Assembly (NCBI GenBank): GCA_946699065.1
Contig: CAMPDV010000062.1
Span: 19,160-83,159 of the forward strand
DNA: 64,000 nt
Reading direction: 5' to 3'
From: Loxodes magnus
Taxonomy: Eukaryota; Ciliophora; Karyorelictea; Loxodida; Loxodidae
The translations under genes were made by a program, and so were the position numbers. Positions 1 through 13,165 of the stretch are shown piece by piece. The notes below the pieces were generated by a model. It did not search any database. It had not been told where the DNA came from and saw nothing but the letters and a program-made list of their open reading frames with translations. Position 1 is the first letter of the stretch. Every line of letters starts with the position of its first letter.

Positions 1-1085
1 TAAATAAAATATAGGAAAGCTTATAAATGAGACATAGAGAATTAACAACTAAATTAGTTTGTGTCTAAACAATAAAAGGATATTAACTTCTATTTTTAAA
101 TTTATAGTCTGATAAAAGAAACTTTGATAATCTGCTATTAATATAAAAACAATACTTAATATAAATTTTATAACTAATTTAGGAATTTAAATAATATATA
201 AATTTAGTATTCTTAGTAAAAGAATATTACTAGAATATACAAGTACTTAATCATAAAATATTATTACTATTACTTAAAGTCAATAAATTAAAAGTAGAAT
301 ATGTTTATTTAAAGCATTATAAGATAAATAAGCAAAATTAGAAAATAAGAAAGTTTAAACTAAAATTATTATAAAAGCTTACTAAATGTAACCCCTAACA
401 TTTAGTATTCAAAGAAGAAAAAGTTTTAAGTATGTAACTTAATTAAAATAAATTGAAGAAAGTAACACAAGAACAATAAATTAGGAATCAAATTAAAAAT
501 AATCTAATTATTTGAAGAATGGATTGAAAAGCTAACAAAATTAATAAAAGATAGAAAGAAAATAGAAATATAACAATTAAACATTTATTTTGTAAATGCT
601 ATCATTTATTAAATTAATTATATCTCTTCTGACTACTTAAAAGTAGATTTAGCAGCTGTTCTTGGATAATAAATCCTAATAAAACTAAATAAATGAAGAC
701 TCTATGGATATTAAGAAAGAGCAAAAGTTAGTTTACATTTATAATTAGAGACTTATATTAAGATGTTGATTCTGTAAAAGGTTAGTATACGTGGCAAAGC
801 AGTGCCGATAAATAAAAAATTTCGATAATAGAAGAAAAAAGACTAGGGAACAAACAGTGTTAAATATCGCTCACGAGAAAGTTAAATTTAAAGAAGAAAA
901 TTTCACTATGAAATAGAATTACATAAATCAAAAAGGAAAAAAAATAAGATACCAATGAAGAAAACGATAAAAAGAGTTACAAGTAGAATATTCTTAAAAA
1001 GAGCTAGAAGAGAACAGAGCTAAAAAGAAAGAATAAAAAAATCTATCAACAATTTAGGAATCAACAAGATACATTTCATAAAAAA
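1..1085. other. AT-rich stretch, no firm gene
   Basis: I see no recognisable gene. With TAA/TAG read as Gln one plus-strand frame around 560-1060 has plausible composition, with Lys/Arg-rich segments towards 830-1060, but no motif or start could be assigned. It may be an eroded element ORF, since the next 2.5 kb is made of element copies. Confidence 0.3.
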
Positions 1086-1129
1086 CTAATTAATAAAACT
1101 TTTATACTTAATTAATTAATAAAATTTAA

Positions 1130-1945
1130 CCTCTGATTTTATGTTAAAAAGCTGAGAGGGATCTGTCTACATTATTGTTAAAGGCAAAGTTCCTCTTGGA
1201 GTTGCCAGTTTCTTGAATATTTTTTCCCTGTAGAATTATCTATTCGAGTAATATATCTTGGTTAGTCTCTTCCATAATTCTCTTGATTTTTTATTTGCAC
1301 TTTTTGAACTCTAAACATTGTCTTATTAGGTGATTCGTCTACATACAGTAATAACATCTTTTGAGCACTCTTTTTTGTCTTGGCTGTTGTTCTTTAGGTT
1401 TTTTTTACAGCAAGGATGGAAAATATTGCGATATGTTTCACGTTCATCTTGTCCAGCTGAATCTAAGGTTGAAGTTGGAGTTGAGGTTGGAAATTAGCTG
1501 TCACTCCAGGAAACTCCACTTAGGATTCTTTCATCTTGGTGATCTCTTCCTTAAGTTAATAGATAACAGTTTACATTTATTGGAACTCAAATGGTTCTTG
1601 CGAGATTTGTTCAAGTCTCTCCCGCTTTTGTACATTCTCAAACCTGAGAGCTCCCACTAGCTTATGTAGTTTTTCGACGACGTAAGGGACATCCCATTCT
1701 TCGTAGTCAATTTGGTAATAATCTTCCTCTTGTGCTTGAAAGGTCTGATTTTTTAAGTTAATTAGGTTTGGTTAAATTTCTATTTCTTCAGGACTTTGTT
1801 TTAGGTTAATCCTGCTTCATAGTCGTGTTTCTAAGGCTTGTGCGGAGGAGTTACTTAATGAGTCCCACCGAATCTTGGCTTCTTTAACTCCTGGCATCTA
1901 GAAAGTATTTTCTTATTCCTACCATTTTTAACTGTATATTATTAT
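1130..1945 (-). mobile_element. ORF1-only LINE-derived unit, copy A
   Basis: The minus strand carries one long frame (TAA/TAG=Gln) starting at ATG 1925 or 1897 and running to about 1140. Visible parts include PGVKEAKIRWDSL, DVPYVVEKLHKLVGALRFEN, a Gln-rich helical stretch and a segment matching the KDVI-V motif of copy C at 11.2 kb. The 5' end begins MVGIRKYFLDAR, resembling the starts at 11850 and 39017. GC content is well above the flanks and TTA/TAA microsatellite-like sequence lies beside the 5' end. No reverse transcriptase follows, so this is a short non-autonomous unit or 3'-truncated copy. At least one frame change near the start is needed to join the conserved N-terminus to the rest. 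The family call rests on the shared starts and the coiled-coil body. Confidence 0.6.
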
Positions 1946-2589
1946 TAATAAAAGTTAACTAAAACTTTGATGATCCTATTAAAGGGGAAATCCGATAATT
2001 GATTATGATTATAATTGATTAAATATTATATTAAGAATTACTTTACAATTAATAGCAACAAGTTTGCTTTTGTAGAAATAAAAATTAAATAAATAGCATT
2101 TCCAAATCTTAAATAATACCAAATTAAAAAACATAAGAAAATAAAAAAGGAAAATTCTTTTACAAATAGATCAATTATAATATTTATTCTAGCTAAAATT
2201 TTAATACATTTAGAAATAAGATTAAATAAATTGAAAATTATGAATATTATTTATTTATAAATATAAATAAAGTAACTGTTTAACTAATACTTTATTACCT
2301 CAACATACATACAAAATTTAAATTATTCAAATATAACAATTTCTTAATTCCTTAAGAATAAAAATCTTCCTTAACTTTACACTTTAATCATTCTTGACCT
2401 TTAATTTTTTAATTATTTTAAACTATAATAAATATTTATTAATTATAGATAAATTTAATAGATAACTATTATAAATTTTTAAATAAACGTATGTTGCCTG
2501 GTGAACAAAAAATTAGCAATTTAACATATTTTTTTTAAAAGTCTTGTAAAATGTATTAATAATGAGATTTTATACTTTCTAAAAATAAT

Positions 2590-3570
2590 AATAATAATAG
2601 ATGAAGTAAAAGTCAAGAAATATTTTTTCCGGTATTTCACCTCTTATTGATTAACGCCTTTTCCTGCTAAAAGACAAGAGGATTTTGCTGGTACTCCAAC
2701 CAGGAGGTAGGTCATCAAAATCAAGAGGATTAGGATTTTCATAGAATAAATTTCTTATTCAAACTTATGGTTCTTGATTCTGTCTGGACGGCTTTTTTAT
2801 AGAATCTCCCTTAAGCGTAAAATATGTCTTATCGCTTTAATATTTTTACTTTCTTTCCCGTTTCTCTTGCTAGTAGAATCTAGACCAATATTATTTCTAC
2901 CTTCTTAAAAATTCCGGATAATTGAGATAGAAGTACCCAGTTGAGCAATATGTGTAACATTTTATTTTCTTCTTAGTCTGAGTCTTTTTGAGCTGGGGAG
3001 TTGAGTTTCAAATTTTTGGAGCGATGAGAGTTTTCCAGCTCCATTAGGTCTATTTCAACTATGGAAGTTTAAGGAAGAGATTGCTACTTTGGCTTTTTTG
3101 CCGTTTCATGTATCATATCCAGTTTTTTTTTGTTCGGAAATAGTTTGCTTGGCTGTCGCCAACTCTATCTTCAGAGTTGCAAGCTCATCTCGAAGTAACT
3201 GGATCTCCCGTTCAAATCGATCTCTATTCTTGCGGAATTTTGCATGTTTTTACCTAATAATTGCTTTTTCATATTTTTTTCCACCTTGAGATTCTGCACC
3301 ATCTCGGTTAACTATATCACTACTATTAGCTAGTCTTTCTCTTGTGATTGCGGGATCTAGAATTGACTAAACGATTTTTATTATATTAGATTTTGTTTTT
3401 TTTACTTTTCGGCGATCGGGGGAGTATCTTGCTAGGTGTAAGGGTGCTTAATGAAAGGTCTGAAGGTTTTTTGCTACTAGGGTTGGTTATAGCATGCTAG
3501 ACTCCTTCAATTTTCTTCTCCTCCTTAGGAAAACTTTGGTGTGTCCTTCTTTATCCTTCCATTTTTTCTA
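2590..3570 (-). mobile_element. ORF1-only LINE-derived unit, copy B
   Basis: The minus-strand ORF begins MEGQRRTHQSFPKEEKK at ATG 3562, with the same ATGGAAGG context as copy C. After a Ser/Lys/Arg-rich segment and one frame change it enters a clear coiled coil (NRDRFEREIQLLRDELATLK, about 3140-3240). It ends near 2620 beside an (ATT)n run at 2585-2600, which looks like a microsatellite tail on the 3' side of the element. A second ATA/AAT run lies at 3575-3590, just beyond the 5' end. Size and arrangement match copy C. I infer a coiled-coil RNA-binding ORF1 protein; no catalytic domain is present. Confidence 0.6.
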
Positions 3571-3574
3571 TTCA

Positions 3575-5850
3575 AATAATGATAATAATATTAATTTTAA
3601 TTATATTTGCTAGTCTTAGTTTTTATCTTAAAAATTTATGAATATCTTCTTCTTATATTATTTTTCACTGTAACATGAATCTTTCAATATAATATAAATG
3701 CTTCTAATTAAATTTATTTTTATCAATAAGCTTTTTAGTTATTATTAATAAATATTATAGATTGACTATTTAAAAAATGGAATTAATTTCCAAATATTTC
3801 TACTAGAAAACATTAAATTATAAAATTACTTTTCAAATTGTCTTTAAGGTGTGTGTTTTCTTATTCGTTTTTTGTAAAAAAGAATATTATTTCTGTAAAG
3901 AGAAACTAAACTTTATGGGATTTTGAACTGTATTTTAATTTTTGCAATTTGGTAAAAAAGAAAATCAAAATTATTAAAAAATTAATCTTCACTTTGATGC
4001 ATTTTATTCTTAATTTTAAGATTAAAAATGTATTAAATTATATTAAGTGTGAATATCTTTTTTAAGTTAATTTACACAAAAATGAGAAATTAACATTCTT
4101 ATTAGTCAAAATTTTAGAGATTACAAAACTTATTGAAATGCTATTTATCTTCAACTACTAATAAAAAGATATATTTAAAATACCGTTCTAACTAAATTTT
4201 TACTCAATGGTGAACTTTAAAAAGTTTCTTCATTCTTATACTTCATAGAAAAGTCCTAAATAATGAAGCTATATAAGAAATAAGTCATAAAGCTAAGAAT
4301 TTGTAATGTCTTTCTTTCAATTGCTGAATTATTACTTACTCTAAGTTCGTTATTTAACTTTTTCATATTTGATTGTAAACTTAAAAAAGATATTTAGAAA
4401 ATTATTTTATTTTAATGCATTGAAAATTATTTTTATTTTTAAACCTTTAATAAATTTAATATTTATTTAATAGTAACTAATATAATAAAGTTTCTATTAA
4501 TTTGAAGTTGTAAAAATAAAAATGATCAACTATAAGTTTTCAATTTATATTTTTGTATAATTTTAAAATAATTAAAAAATTATTTTTATTATAAATATCA
4601 AAAAAACTTTTGATTATTTTGACATTTTTTAACCCTGCGTCCATAAATCTTTATTGCTTGAATTTTATTAAAAAAATTTTTTTTTCCAAAATTTAAGGGT
4701 TTGCCTAGTTATTTTTATAATTAATTTTCATTTGTATATATTCCTTTTTTTCTATTGTCTTTTTAGACCATTACATTAAAGCTTTTTATTTTCCTTATAC
4801 TTTTTTCAAATTGCCTTACTATTTTGATCACTTTTTTAATTATAATTTTTTAAGGATAAAAACTTACAGAATTTTATGTATATATTTTTCATCGAAAGCT
4901 CTAAATTAATTTTTTCTTTTTTTTATTATTATAATTAATATTTTCTATTTGCTTTCATCCATATATTTAACTTTGACTGTAAAATAATAAGTTATTCCTT
5001 TTACAGATTAACTATTTTGTCTATTTGTGCATTTCGATATTCGCTTTCCTTAAACTAGATTTTAGATTGGTTAGTTTAATTTTATTGCTAGTTTAATTAT
5101 TTATTTAATTATCTTTTTAAGTTATAAATCTTGAGTCTGTTTCTTCCTATTTGCAAGATATTTCATAATTATTTCTTATTGACCTACTGATAGTTCTAGC
5201 TAAGATTTTCTTACTTGTGTCGAATTAATAGCTTCAAAAAGCTACTATAAAATTTGTATACAGGAAAGCAAAGAGTAATTTTTGTGGCACCTGAGTTAGA
5301 TATCTAAATTAAATTAGAAAATTTAAATTTTTTATCCTTGCCACTTTTTAATCCTTTTATATAAAAAGTTATTTCTTAAAGAATAAAACTAATTTTAAAT
5401 ATTAAAATTTTACAGAAAGTTAGTTCTTTAATGATCATATAATGTTTATTTTAATTTATTATATATTTTTATTAATTTTTAAATAAATTTACTATATTGC
5501 AGTTTAATTTATTTTTACTTAAGTACTTTAGTTATATATACAAATATCTTAATTATTCTCAATCTTAAATTATCTTTAGTTTTCTTCTTTTCAGTTTGAG
5601 TTATATTATATAATTATAGTCTGACTTTATAATTTTTAGTTAAATTTAAAATATTTGTATCTAAATTTATTTATTATTTATATAATTTAATTGATAATTT
5701 ATTTCCTTATTAATATATTTATTATGTAATTTTTATTATTCTTTTTTAATCTAATTTGCATATTTTTTTACTTTATATTATATCTTTTTCTACTTTTAAC
5801 TAATTTTGATTATAAAATAGCTTATTTAAATTTTTAATTTAATTAAATTA
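3575..5850. other. AT-rich intergenic DNA
   Basis: About 2.3 kb of very AT-rich sequence with long T and A runs. No frame with convincing composition, no motif and no repeat array was recognised on either strand. Confidence 0.5.
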
Positions 5851-5869
5851 ATCTGAAGGGAGATTTTTT

Positions 5870-8800
5870 GCTAAAAGGTGTTTCATGTCTATCTATCTTT
5901 CGAAGGGCTTTTGTTCAGTTTGCTTTTCTGTGCAATACTCTTAAAGACTGTATGTTTTTTTAACTCTCCGCTAGGGCGCAGAATGACCTGTACTATCTCT
6001 TTTTTTTACGCCAATTTCCATCAATTTTATAAAAATGCCAACCACTTCCCAAGAAATAAAATAACTTGGGTCGGCCCTATAGTTAATACATTCCTTCAAA
6101 GAGCTAATCATTAATATTACTGTAATGACTATATATTGGAAACTAAACACTTTATATTTATTAATTTAATAATTTCTAGGCCCACTACGATCAACTAATC
6201 ACGGATCATATTCCTATATCTGTGATTCTAGCTTATAATGCAGCCACAAATATTCCAAAATAGCAGCCATTACTCAATAAGATAGATAAGCTACTTGATC
6301 CAATGAACAGATAAAATTACTAAAATCAGTTTTAAGCAAATTTTTCTTGATTTTTTACTGTAGATTAAGACATCTTAGACTCATAATGTAGTTTCATCAC
6401 AACTTACTTTAGAATAATACAATGAACACTATAGGAAGTCATATTAAATAATAATTACAATAAATTCCCTTAGGATATCATTATGAAATATATAGCTGCT
6501 AAAAGAGTAAATTAGGAGTGCAAGAGATTGCTATTTATATAAGAAAGAATCAATAAGTGGTAATAGAAGCTTATTCTATATCTAGAAAACTTAGGAACAA
6601 ATTTATGCAATCTTATTGGAAGTGGAAAAAGCTTCAGGCTAAAGGCAAATTCTCAAACTCAATAAAAACAACTAAACAATTTCCTGTTATGCAAAAAAGA
6701 TTATCAACCCTAAAGTAAGAAACTAAATGTTTTTTAACAAGAAATATAGGACTCATTTATTGAAATTGAGAAGCTTTTGTGTTAAAAACATAAAAAAATT
6801 ACAAGAAATAATTTAGCTCAGTAAGCGATAAATAGAGCTCATTTATAGAGATCCTTAACTTATCAATTGCCCATCTTCTCACTTATAAAATTTTAAACTT
6901 TTTCAAATTTAAGAAATTCAAAAAATCATTAAGTATATTCCAAACGACAAGGCAGCATGACTAGATGAAATAAAGAGTGAATTCATCAAGTGTGCTGGAG
7001 AAGAGATACAATTAATAATGCACTGTTTTATCAATAATATGCTAAAACTCTAAAGAATTCCATAAAAGATGAAAACTTCCATCATCATCCCTATCTTCAA
7101 AGAAGGTAATAAGAGTGTTTGAAAAAACTGAGGACTAATTTCGTTTATTAATACTATACTGAAGATCTTCTACAAGGCTTTAACAGAAAGTACTTAAAAA
7201 ATTCTTTAGTCCATAACCTCATACTTCCAGCTTAATTGGGATTCCTCAAAATGAAACAGCAGTATCTAAATATGATCATTGTAGAAGATTATTGACTTCT
7301 ATTATAGAGGAGGAAAAGGCTCAACAAAGATCTTTGACACTTTTATTTATGTCGAAAAGATGTTTGACAGCATTGAGAGAAGGGCATTTTTTCAACATCT
7401 TAAGAGATTAAAACTACAGCTGGGATTGATACTGGCACTAGAGTCTTTCTACAATAAAATTAATTTCTCTTTCTCATAGATTACAAAGATTCTTGCAGAC
7501 TTCATTATAACAATGGAGTTATGCAAGGAAGTTCATATGGTCCTGTATTCTCACTCCTATTTTATGATATAGTAATCAAACATTTGCAGAAAAAAACACA
7601 CAACAAAGCAACAATCTGCATAATATAAACTTCGTATGGAGAGCATGGGTAGATGACCTTACACTCCATTCTTGTTCTGCTTAGAGGATGTAATAACTTA
7701 TAGATTAATGCATCTTAACTTTTCGGTGGATTTTTCTATAAATAAATACTAGTAAATGTGAAATACTCCAATTTTTTCAAAAAATAAGAGGTGAAAAATT
7801 GAATTTAATTTGAAACTGGAAGGTTAGCGCATCAAATAGAAGAACCAAATGATTTACCTTGGAGTCCTAATACAAGAAGATGTTCATTTGATCTGCCACT
7901 GTAAATAAAGGACTTAAAATTGTTTAGAATCGGTAAGAAAATGCATTTATATTTCAGTAGATACGAGAATATTACTCTCTAGCCCTTCAAAATACTCTGT
8001 CGCATACATACACTGCCTAAGGCTATGTACAGTGGGGAGATGGTTCCTTGAACTGTAACGAGAGGTTTATAGAGTACGAAAGAGAAGAAAAAAAATGCAT
8101 ATAATGACGAGGAAGGCTTTAAGTCCCCTATTATTATCTTTATTAAGGTTTGTTACATAGACTTTAACCGACTACCATTTGAACATATAATGGCTAAACA
8201 CTTTTTCCAATTCTACTTTAAAATACGAAACGAAGCTAGGACTTATCTAGAATCCGATATATGTAGACTCTTTGAATGGAATTTAAGCAAAAATCTTAGT
8301 ACTTTTACTAAGTATAAAAGATAATTTAGTTTTATGGAATTAATAATGACGATTAAATTATGTTTTCTAACTAGCTTTCAATTGAGAAACTTTTCAAAGA
8401 TATTACAAGAAATTAATCCCATTAAGAATCAATTATAAGCTATAGAGACATACCCACTGCATAGATATTCAGAGAGCAACTTGAAAGAATTTAGAAATTT
8501 TTGGCTATAAATTACACTAAAATTAACAAGGAATACATGAAAGAAATAATTTAAATCTTTAAGTTGCGCAATATGATTCATGTACGCAATTTTATCCAGT
8601 GAAATACATGCTCTATTCATGCAGAAGTAAAGATTCATTTAAGCATATATTCGAATGTGTCTACTATTTGGACTTATTTATAAGATTTTCTGATAAAATT
8701 CCTTGAAAAAAATTGAAAAAACTAGTAACTTATGATCAACTCTACATAAACTAACGATTCATTTCTCAAAAAAAATGAATGCAGATCCTAAAATTAGAAA

Positions 8801-9530
8801 TTTCCACAGGAATCTTAAAAATAATGTAAATTGAAGGACAAATTACAAATAAATATTTGGAGTTTAAAAAAGAACAACAAGAAAGTTCAAGAAGCAATGG
8901 AGATAAGTTGGAAGATAAAAAGAACGATACTTGAACTTTATGAACATAATTAAAATCAAGTAACCGATTTATATCAATAACTTCATTTCATTAACATTTG
9001 TATTTAAGTGATTTCTTCTTCACTCCAATTTATACATATACTACTGATAAGAAAAAACTTCTTACAGCTCTAGTTTTGTGAATAGCCAAATAAAGGTGAG
9101 GAAACTTTAATTCTATATTCAATTAAAAAATGGATATCGGCCACGGTCAGGAAAACTAGTAGGCAATCGGTAAGTTTATACTATATTGGAGTAATCTAGG
9201 AAAGGGGAAGGGTGAATTAGCTCAGAAGAGACAAATCCAACTTGCCCGAGGGTTCTCGATAGCAATATGAAAGTTTGACGGGTATGCTAATGACAAATTA
9301 CTAATTCTTATTGGACTTTATTTAAGAAGATTGGAGAAATTGATTCAAGATTTAAGAATAATTTTTAATAAGAATATTCCCCATTTGAGAAGCTGAAATG
9401 AATCATTGAATGAATAGAATGAAAACAGGAATCATGAGAATACTTTTTTTAATATTTAATATTAATACTGAAAGAGCTATGGCCAAACAAGGTGCTACTG
9501 TTCAATAATCATCTTAATTTATTTTATTTA
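5870..9530 (+). mobile_element. Old plus-strand LINE (APE/RT type)
   Basis: Degenerate non-LTR retrotransposon. From 6204 the frame reads DHIPISVILAYN, the usual C-terminal SDH-type motif of AP-like endonucleases. Around 6915-7190 is RT domain 0-1 sequence: PNDKAAWLDEIKSEFIKCAG, then MKTSIIIPIFKEG. Motif A-like VEKMFDSIERR lies near 7350, NGVMQGSSYGPVFSLLF near 7510, and the catalytic box AWVDDL near 7647 (VDD rather than the YADD of the other LINEs here). A Cys/His motif (SCRSKDSFKHIFEC) is at 8605-8650. Several frame changes separate these blocks, so it is inactive. The end at 9465-9530 shares the hairpin-AATCA-(ATTT)n terminus of the LINEs at 26.3 and 33.6 kb, though that terminus may belong to a second, truncated copy. 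Confidence 0.75.
6900..8680 (+). pseudogene. Reverse transcriptase of the old LINE
   Basis: This is the best-preserved coding part of the 5.9-9.5 kb LINE. Motifs occur in the family order: KA-W-DEI-SEF (domain 0/1), IIPIFKEG with a following ISF-NT-LKIFYKAL (domain 2), VEKMFDSI (A), GVMQGSSYGP (B), WVDDL (C), then a C-terminal zinc motif. In-frame TGA codons fall where Trp is expected (KAAW, KSVWKN). Blocks sit in different frames, with at least three or four shifts between 6.9 and 8.7 kb, so no full-length enzyme is encoded. Divergence from the two minus-strand LINEs suggests a separate lineage. Confidence 0.7.
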
Positions 9531-9652
9531 TGTTATGAAATACTTGAGAACTATAAAATAGGTTGGAAAAATAAGATGGATGGCTTCTTAGTTATTTGGA
9601 ATGAAGCCGAGATATAGTATCTATTCTGACATATATGCTTATGGAATTTTTT

Positions 9653-10434
9653 ATGGGAGGTAGTGACAAGAAAAATATTCTTGAGGAAGTAGAGGAAGGA
9701 GAGTTACGTGAAGGGATAAAGAGAGGAGAAAGAGAGGAAATACCAGAGAATTGTGTGATAGAGGAAATAATAAGGGAGAGTTGAAAATAAGAGGTTGACT
9801 AGAGAATGAGTTTAGAAACGTCATTATAGAAGTTAGAGAAGATAAAGCAAGACATGGGAGATTAGGAGATAATATAACAAGAAATGAGAGTTTTTGAGGT
9901 TTCTAAATAGCAATATATTAGATTGATTGAGATTTACTCGCTACATGCTAAGATTTAACTAGCTAATTTAAATTTTAATCAAATATAAAAAATTTAGATA
10001 ATTAGTCAAGTAATAAAAAGGAAATCAATTATGTGATGATTCCTTAGAGGATAGGGTACACAGAAAATAATTTTTTGTTATCCAAAAATTAAAAATAAAT
10101 TTTATTTTTTCGATAAAATCTAACCAAATTTTTAATATATGATTGAGGATGACCTCTATGGAAAAAATAATTAGGTGAAATTAATTAATTTAATAAAATT
10201 AGTTTGCTTCAAAAAAGAATCAAAAAAATGTTTGGAAAGGACTTATATAAAAAGCAATACCAAAGGTAAAAAATGGATTAAACAAGCATCAATATTTATT
10301 CCAAAATCTGTACCAGAAGAAGAAATGAGCGATTTCAATTAATTTGACAATACTTCAAGAGATTTTTTAAAAATAACACGTGACATGCCAAATAAAAAAA
10401 GTAAAGGAGATTTCATATTAATAAGATAGTTATA
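9653..10434 (+). CDS. Coiled-coil protein, element ORF1-like
   Basis: With TAA/TAG=Gln a single frame from ATG 9653 runs about 260 codons. The N-terminal half is strongly charged and helical (ILEEVEEGELREGIKRGERE, then LETSLQKLEKIKQDMGDQEI), a probable coiled coil at residues 5-110. The C-terminal half is Lys/Asn/Ile-rich and ends near FILIRQLQI. In-frame TGA pairs appear near 9787 and 10033. The second (MWW at the end of the coiled coil) could be the real stop, which would give a protein of about 125 aa. It lies just downstream of a LINE 3' terminus, so it may be the ORF1 of another short element. No enzymatic motif is visible. Confidence 0.45.
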
Positions 10435-10919
10435 AATTAATTATATTTATGTTATGCTTATGAATTAATTATTAAAATAATTTTAAGTTTAAGAAGCTAC
10501 TTATAAATATTTATATAGATTAATTAAAAGTAAAATATATTTTTCTTATATTTTTTATTTAATTTTATTTATAAGATTTTATATTTAAAAGTTAATAAAA
10601 GAATTTAATTCTCCTATTTAAAATATATTTAATAGAACTATTTTATATATAGTAATTTAAAATAATTTGTAGAAATTAAACTTTATTACTAGTAATTAAT
10701 TGAAATTTGCTAATACTTTGCTAGTAGAAAAAATATATTAATGCCAATGCTAATTTTTAATATTAAAGATAGGTAAAATATTGAATTAAAAAATTATTGT
10801 TTGATATTAAATAACTTATAAAATAGTTTAGTTTAAGAACGCTAATAAACAAGATTGAAAATGCAAAAATTTAAAGCTAGAAATTATTTAGAAAAATAAA
10901 AAATTAAATATTTTAAATA

Positions 10920-11870
10920 ATAATAATAATAATAATAATAAAATTAAGTTTGGCAATTTGGAGGAATTTCACCTCTTCCTGCCGATTGCCGGATTGCTCC
11001 GGGATTATATAAAAATGTTTAAAAATTTGATATCCTCTCTCTCACTTGGTCATATTGTCTTCAGTTTCGTCTTTCATTCTGTTCTGATTTCTTTCTGTAG
11101 ATCTTGCCAAGCTCATTCATATAAAGTCTTTCTCTATCTCTTCTCTAATGCAGTTGATGTTTTTTCCTTTATTGCGCTTGTAGTTTTCTTAGCTTTGTTC
11201 AGTATTAATTCTTGAAACTTAGGAATTTATTGCATCTTCTTCATAAATATACTCCCGAATTACAATAATAACATCTTTTCTGAATTCTTTTAGGTTTTCT
11301 TGTTTCTTCCTTCTCAATCACCATTGGGTCACTTCTTTGCTCATTTTAATCTATTTGTCGTTGCAGTTTCTCTTCTATTTTTCAAGTCTATTGTCCAGTT
11401 CTGTCTGTTTCTGAAGCTAATTTTGGGATTAGCTACTCTGATTTTGTGATATGTTCCAAAAAGTGCTTAGTTCTCTTTCATAGGACATGAGTCTTGATTC
11501 TATTCCTTCTGCTAGGTTAAACTGTTTCATTAGCTTCTCATTGTCCTTCTTTAGCTACTTGATCTCTTCCTGGAGATTTAGTACTACTTTGATGAGCTAT
11601 TCCATGCTCATCTGGCCAGAAGGATTAAATTCTGATACCTCCTGGTGCAAAGCAGACTTCGCCTGCTTTCTGGGTTTCTCCTGAGACGTTGGGGTGATTG
11701 CATGGGTGATTTTCTTAGATTATTTCTGTTCTTCTTGAACCTATTTTCCGGATTATTAAGAAAAAGGTTAGGGTTAAGTAAAAGAAGACTGGCTTCTGGT
11801 TTCCTCTCCTTCTTAGAGGCGGTGTAGAAACCTTTTTTGAAACCTTCCATTTTTTAATATTTATTAAATA
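10920..11870 (-). mobile_element. ORF1-only LINE-derived unit, copy C
   Basis: Best-preserved copy. ATG 11850 opens MEGFKKGFYTASKKERKPEA; a second frame, entered near 11660, reads EVSEFNPSGQMSMEQLIKVV and continues as a long coiled coil (LQEEIKQLKKDNEKL, then LEKQKRNCNDKQIKMSKEV) to about 10,960 without any obstacle other than TGA-as-Trp. It ends beside a (TTA)n tract at 10,920-10,945, typical of a retroposed 3' tail. The start resembles that of the full LINE at 39017, while the EVSEFNPSGQM block recurs in the plus-strand copy at 25.88 kb. No endonuclease or RT follows. I infer a non-autonomous family mobilised by the LINEs. Confidence 0.7.
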
Positions 11871-11879
11871 TGTTAAAAA

Positions 11880-13130
11880 AACTAAATTTGAACACTCTGT
11901 TAAGATATAATATGCATGTAGTTATATATCTATATATTTTTATTTTATAACTTACTGATTAGCTAGTGTATATGTTTTTTATCAGTAGCAAGAAATTTTG
12001 ATTTCATACAAAAACGATATGTTTTATATTTTATTTTATGATACATAAGAAATAAAAGAATTTTCAATAATGTCTAATAAGTATTAGCAGGATGTAGCCA
12101 ACGATTTTTATCGTATATTGATGGAAAAAATTAATAAGACAATTAGTGAGCTTTATCAAAGAGCTATGATTTTAATAACACTATGAAATTTTAAAATCTT
12201 AACATTTAATTTTAAGAAAGGAGTTATATTAAACCTGTCTTTATAGCAAATTTAAGGAAAAATTTCATAAACTGACTAAAAATTAGGGTAAATTTAAAAT
12301 TCTAGAAACTTTAAGCCAGAACAAATCTTTGAAAAATTAAATTAAATAGAAAATAAACCTCCAACATAAGAGTTTAAAATATGATAGCGATATAATATTA
12401 ACAAAAGTGGTCAGTTTTTATTCTTGATCTATTGATATTGGCAGATAAAAAATGCATTCATTTATCAATCATAATTGTATATTATAAATTAGACGTCTTA
12501 ATTTTTTTTCTTCAACATTTAGCATTAAATTATATTTCAAACACTTTAAATTTAAATTTTTTTTTCTAAATGTTCACCTCCATCAATGTAAGTTATTTCA
12601 TTAACTTGATATGAGGAAAGTAAAGGATCGTACCTATCCATGTAATATGATCTCTTGCTGCTTATGAGGACTATTTTCAGTACTTTTGGCTTAATGAGTT
12701 TGTTTCAGCTACTTTCTCAGAATTGAAATTTATTAAGTCTAAGATTTTAAGATTGAGGTCAAAAGTTTGAACTGCTTTAACTAAAATAAGTTTTTTGGAA
12801 AAATAGAAACTAAATAATAGAATACTTTTTTGAAAAAAGAAGAAATATAAAATAGGCTACATTTTTTGGTTAATGCGTTAATCGTGAAAAAGCAGATTTA
12901 TTTTAGAAGAAATATTATTATAAAAAACTCATTCTTTTAAAAATTTAAATGTTTTTAACAAAAAATATTAAGATTTCACTTTAAAAAAATCCAAATTTGA
13001 TTTTTTTGAACGTATTTGAACTTTGCAATTTTTTTTAAAGAAAAAAATTGCGATTAACATAAAAAGTTGAAAGATTAATTAAATAAAATGTTTCAAAATT
13101 TTTTTAGAGGATCAATCAGAATAAAAAAAT
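11880..13130. other. AT-rich intergenic DNA with a diverged repeat
   Basis: No gene was recognised. A stretch at about 12,180-12,420 is a diverged direct copy of 20,270-20,520 (shared tgaaattttaaaatct, a 'tagaaactttaag' core and a 'atagtaaatttaaggg'-like block in the same order). The rest is AT-rich. Confidence 0.4.
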
Positions 13131-13165
13131 CTTTAGAACCATTGCTTGGAAGTATACAGCTTGGA

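Noticed and set aside
1361-1660. Plus-strand 99-codon standard-code ORF
   Set aside because: It is the antisense shadow of the minus-strand coiled-coil ORF of copy A.
9215-9290. tRNA gene or tRNA-derived SINE (TAGCTCAG near 9,217 and GGGTTCTCGA near 9,250)
   Set aside because: A-box-like and B-box-like words are present, but I could not form a cloverleaf and the B box has an insertion. It is more likely LINE 3' sequence.
11760-11780. Telomere-like CCCTAACC sequence
   Set aside because: A single occurrence inside the copy C reading frame (LNPNL), not a tandem array.
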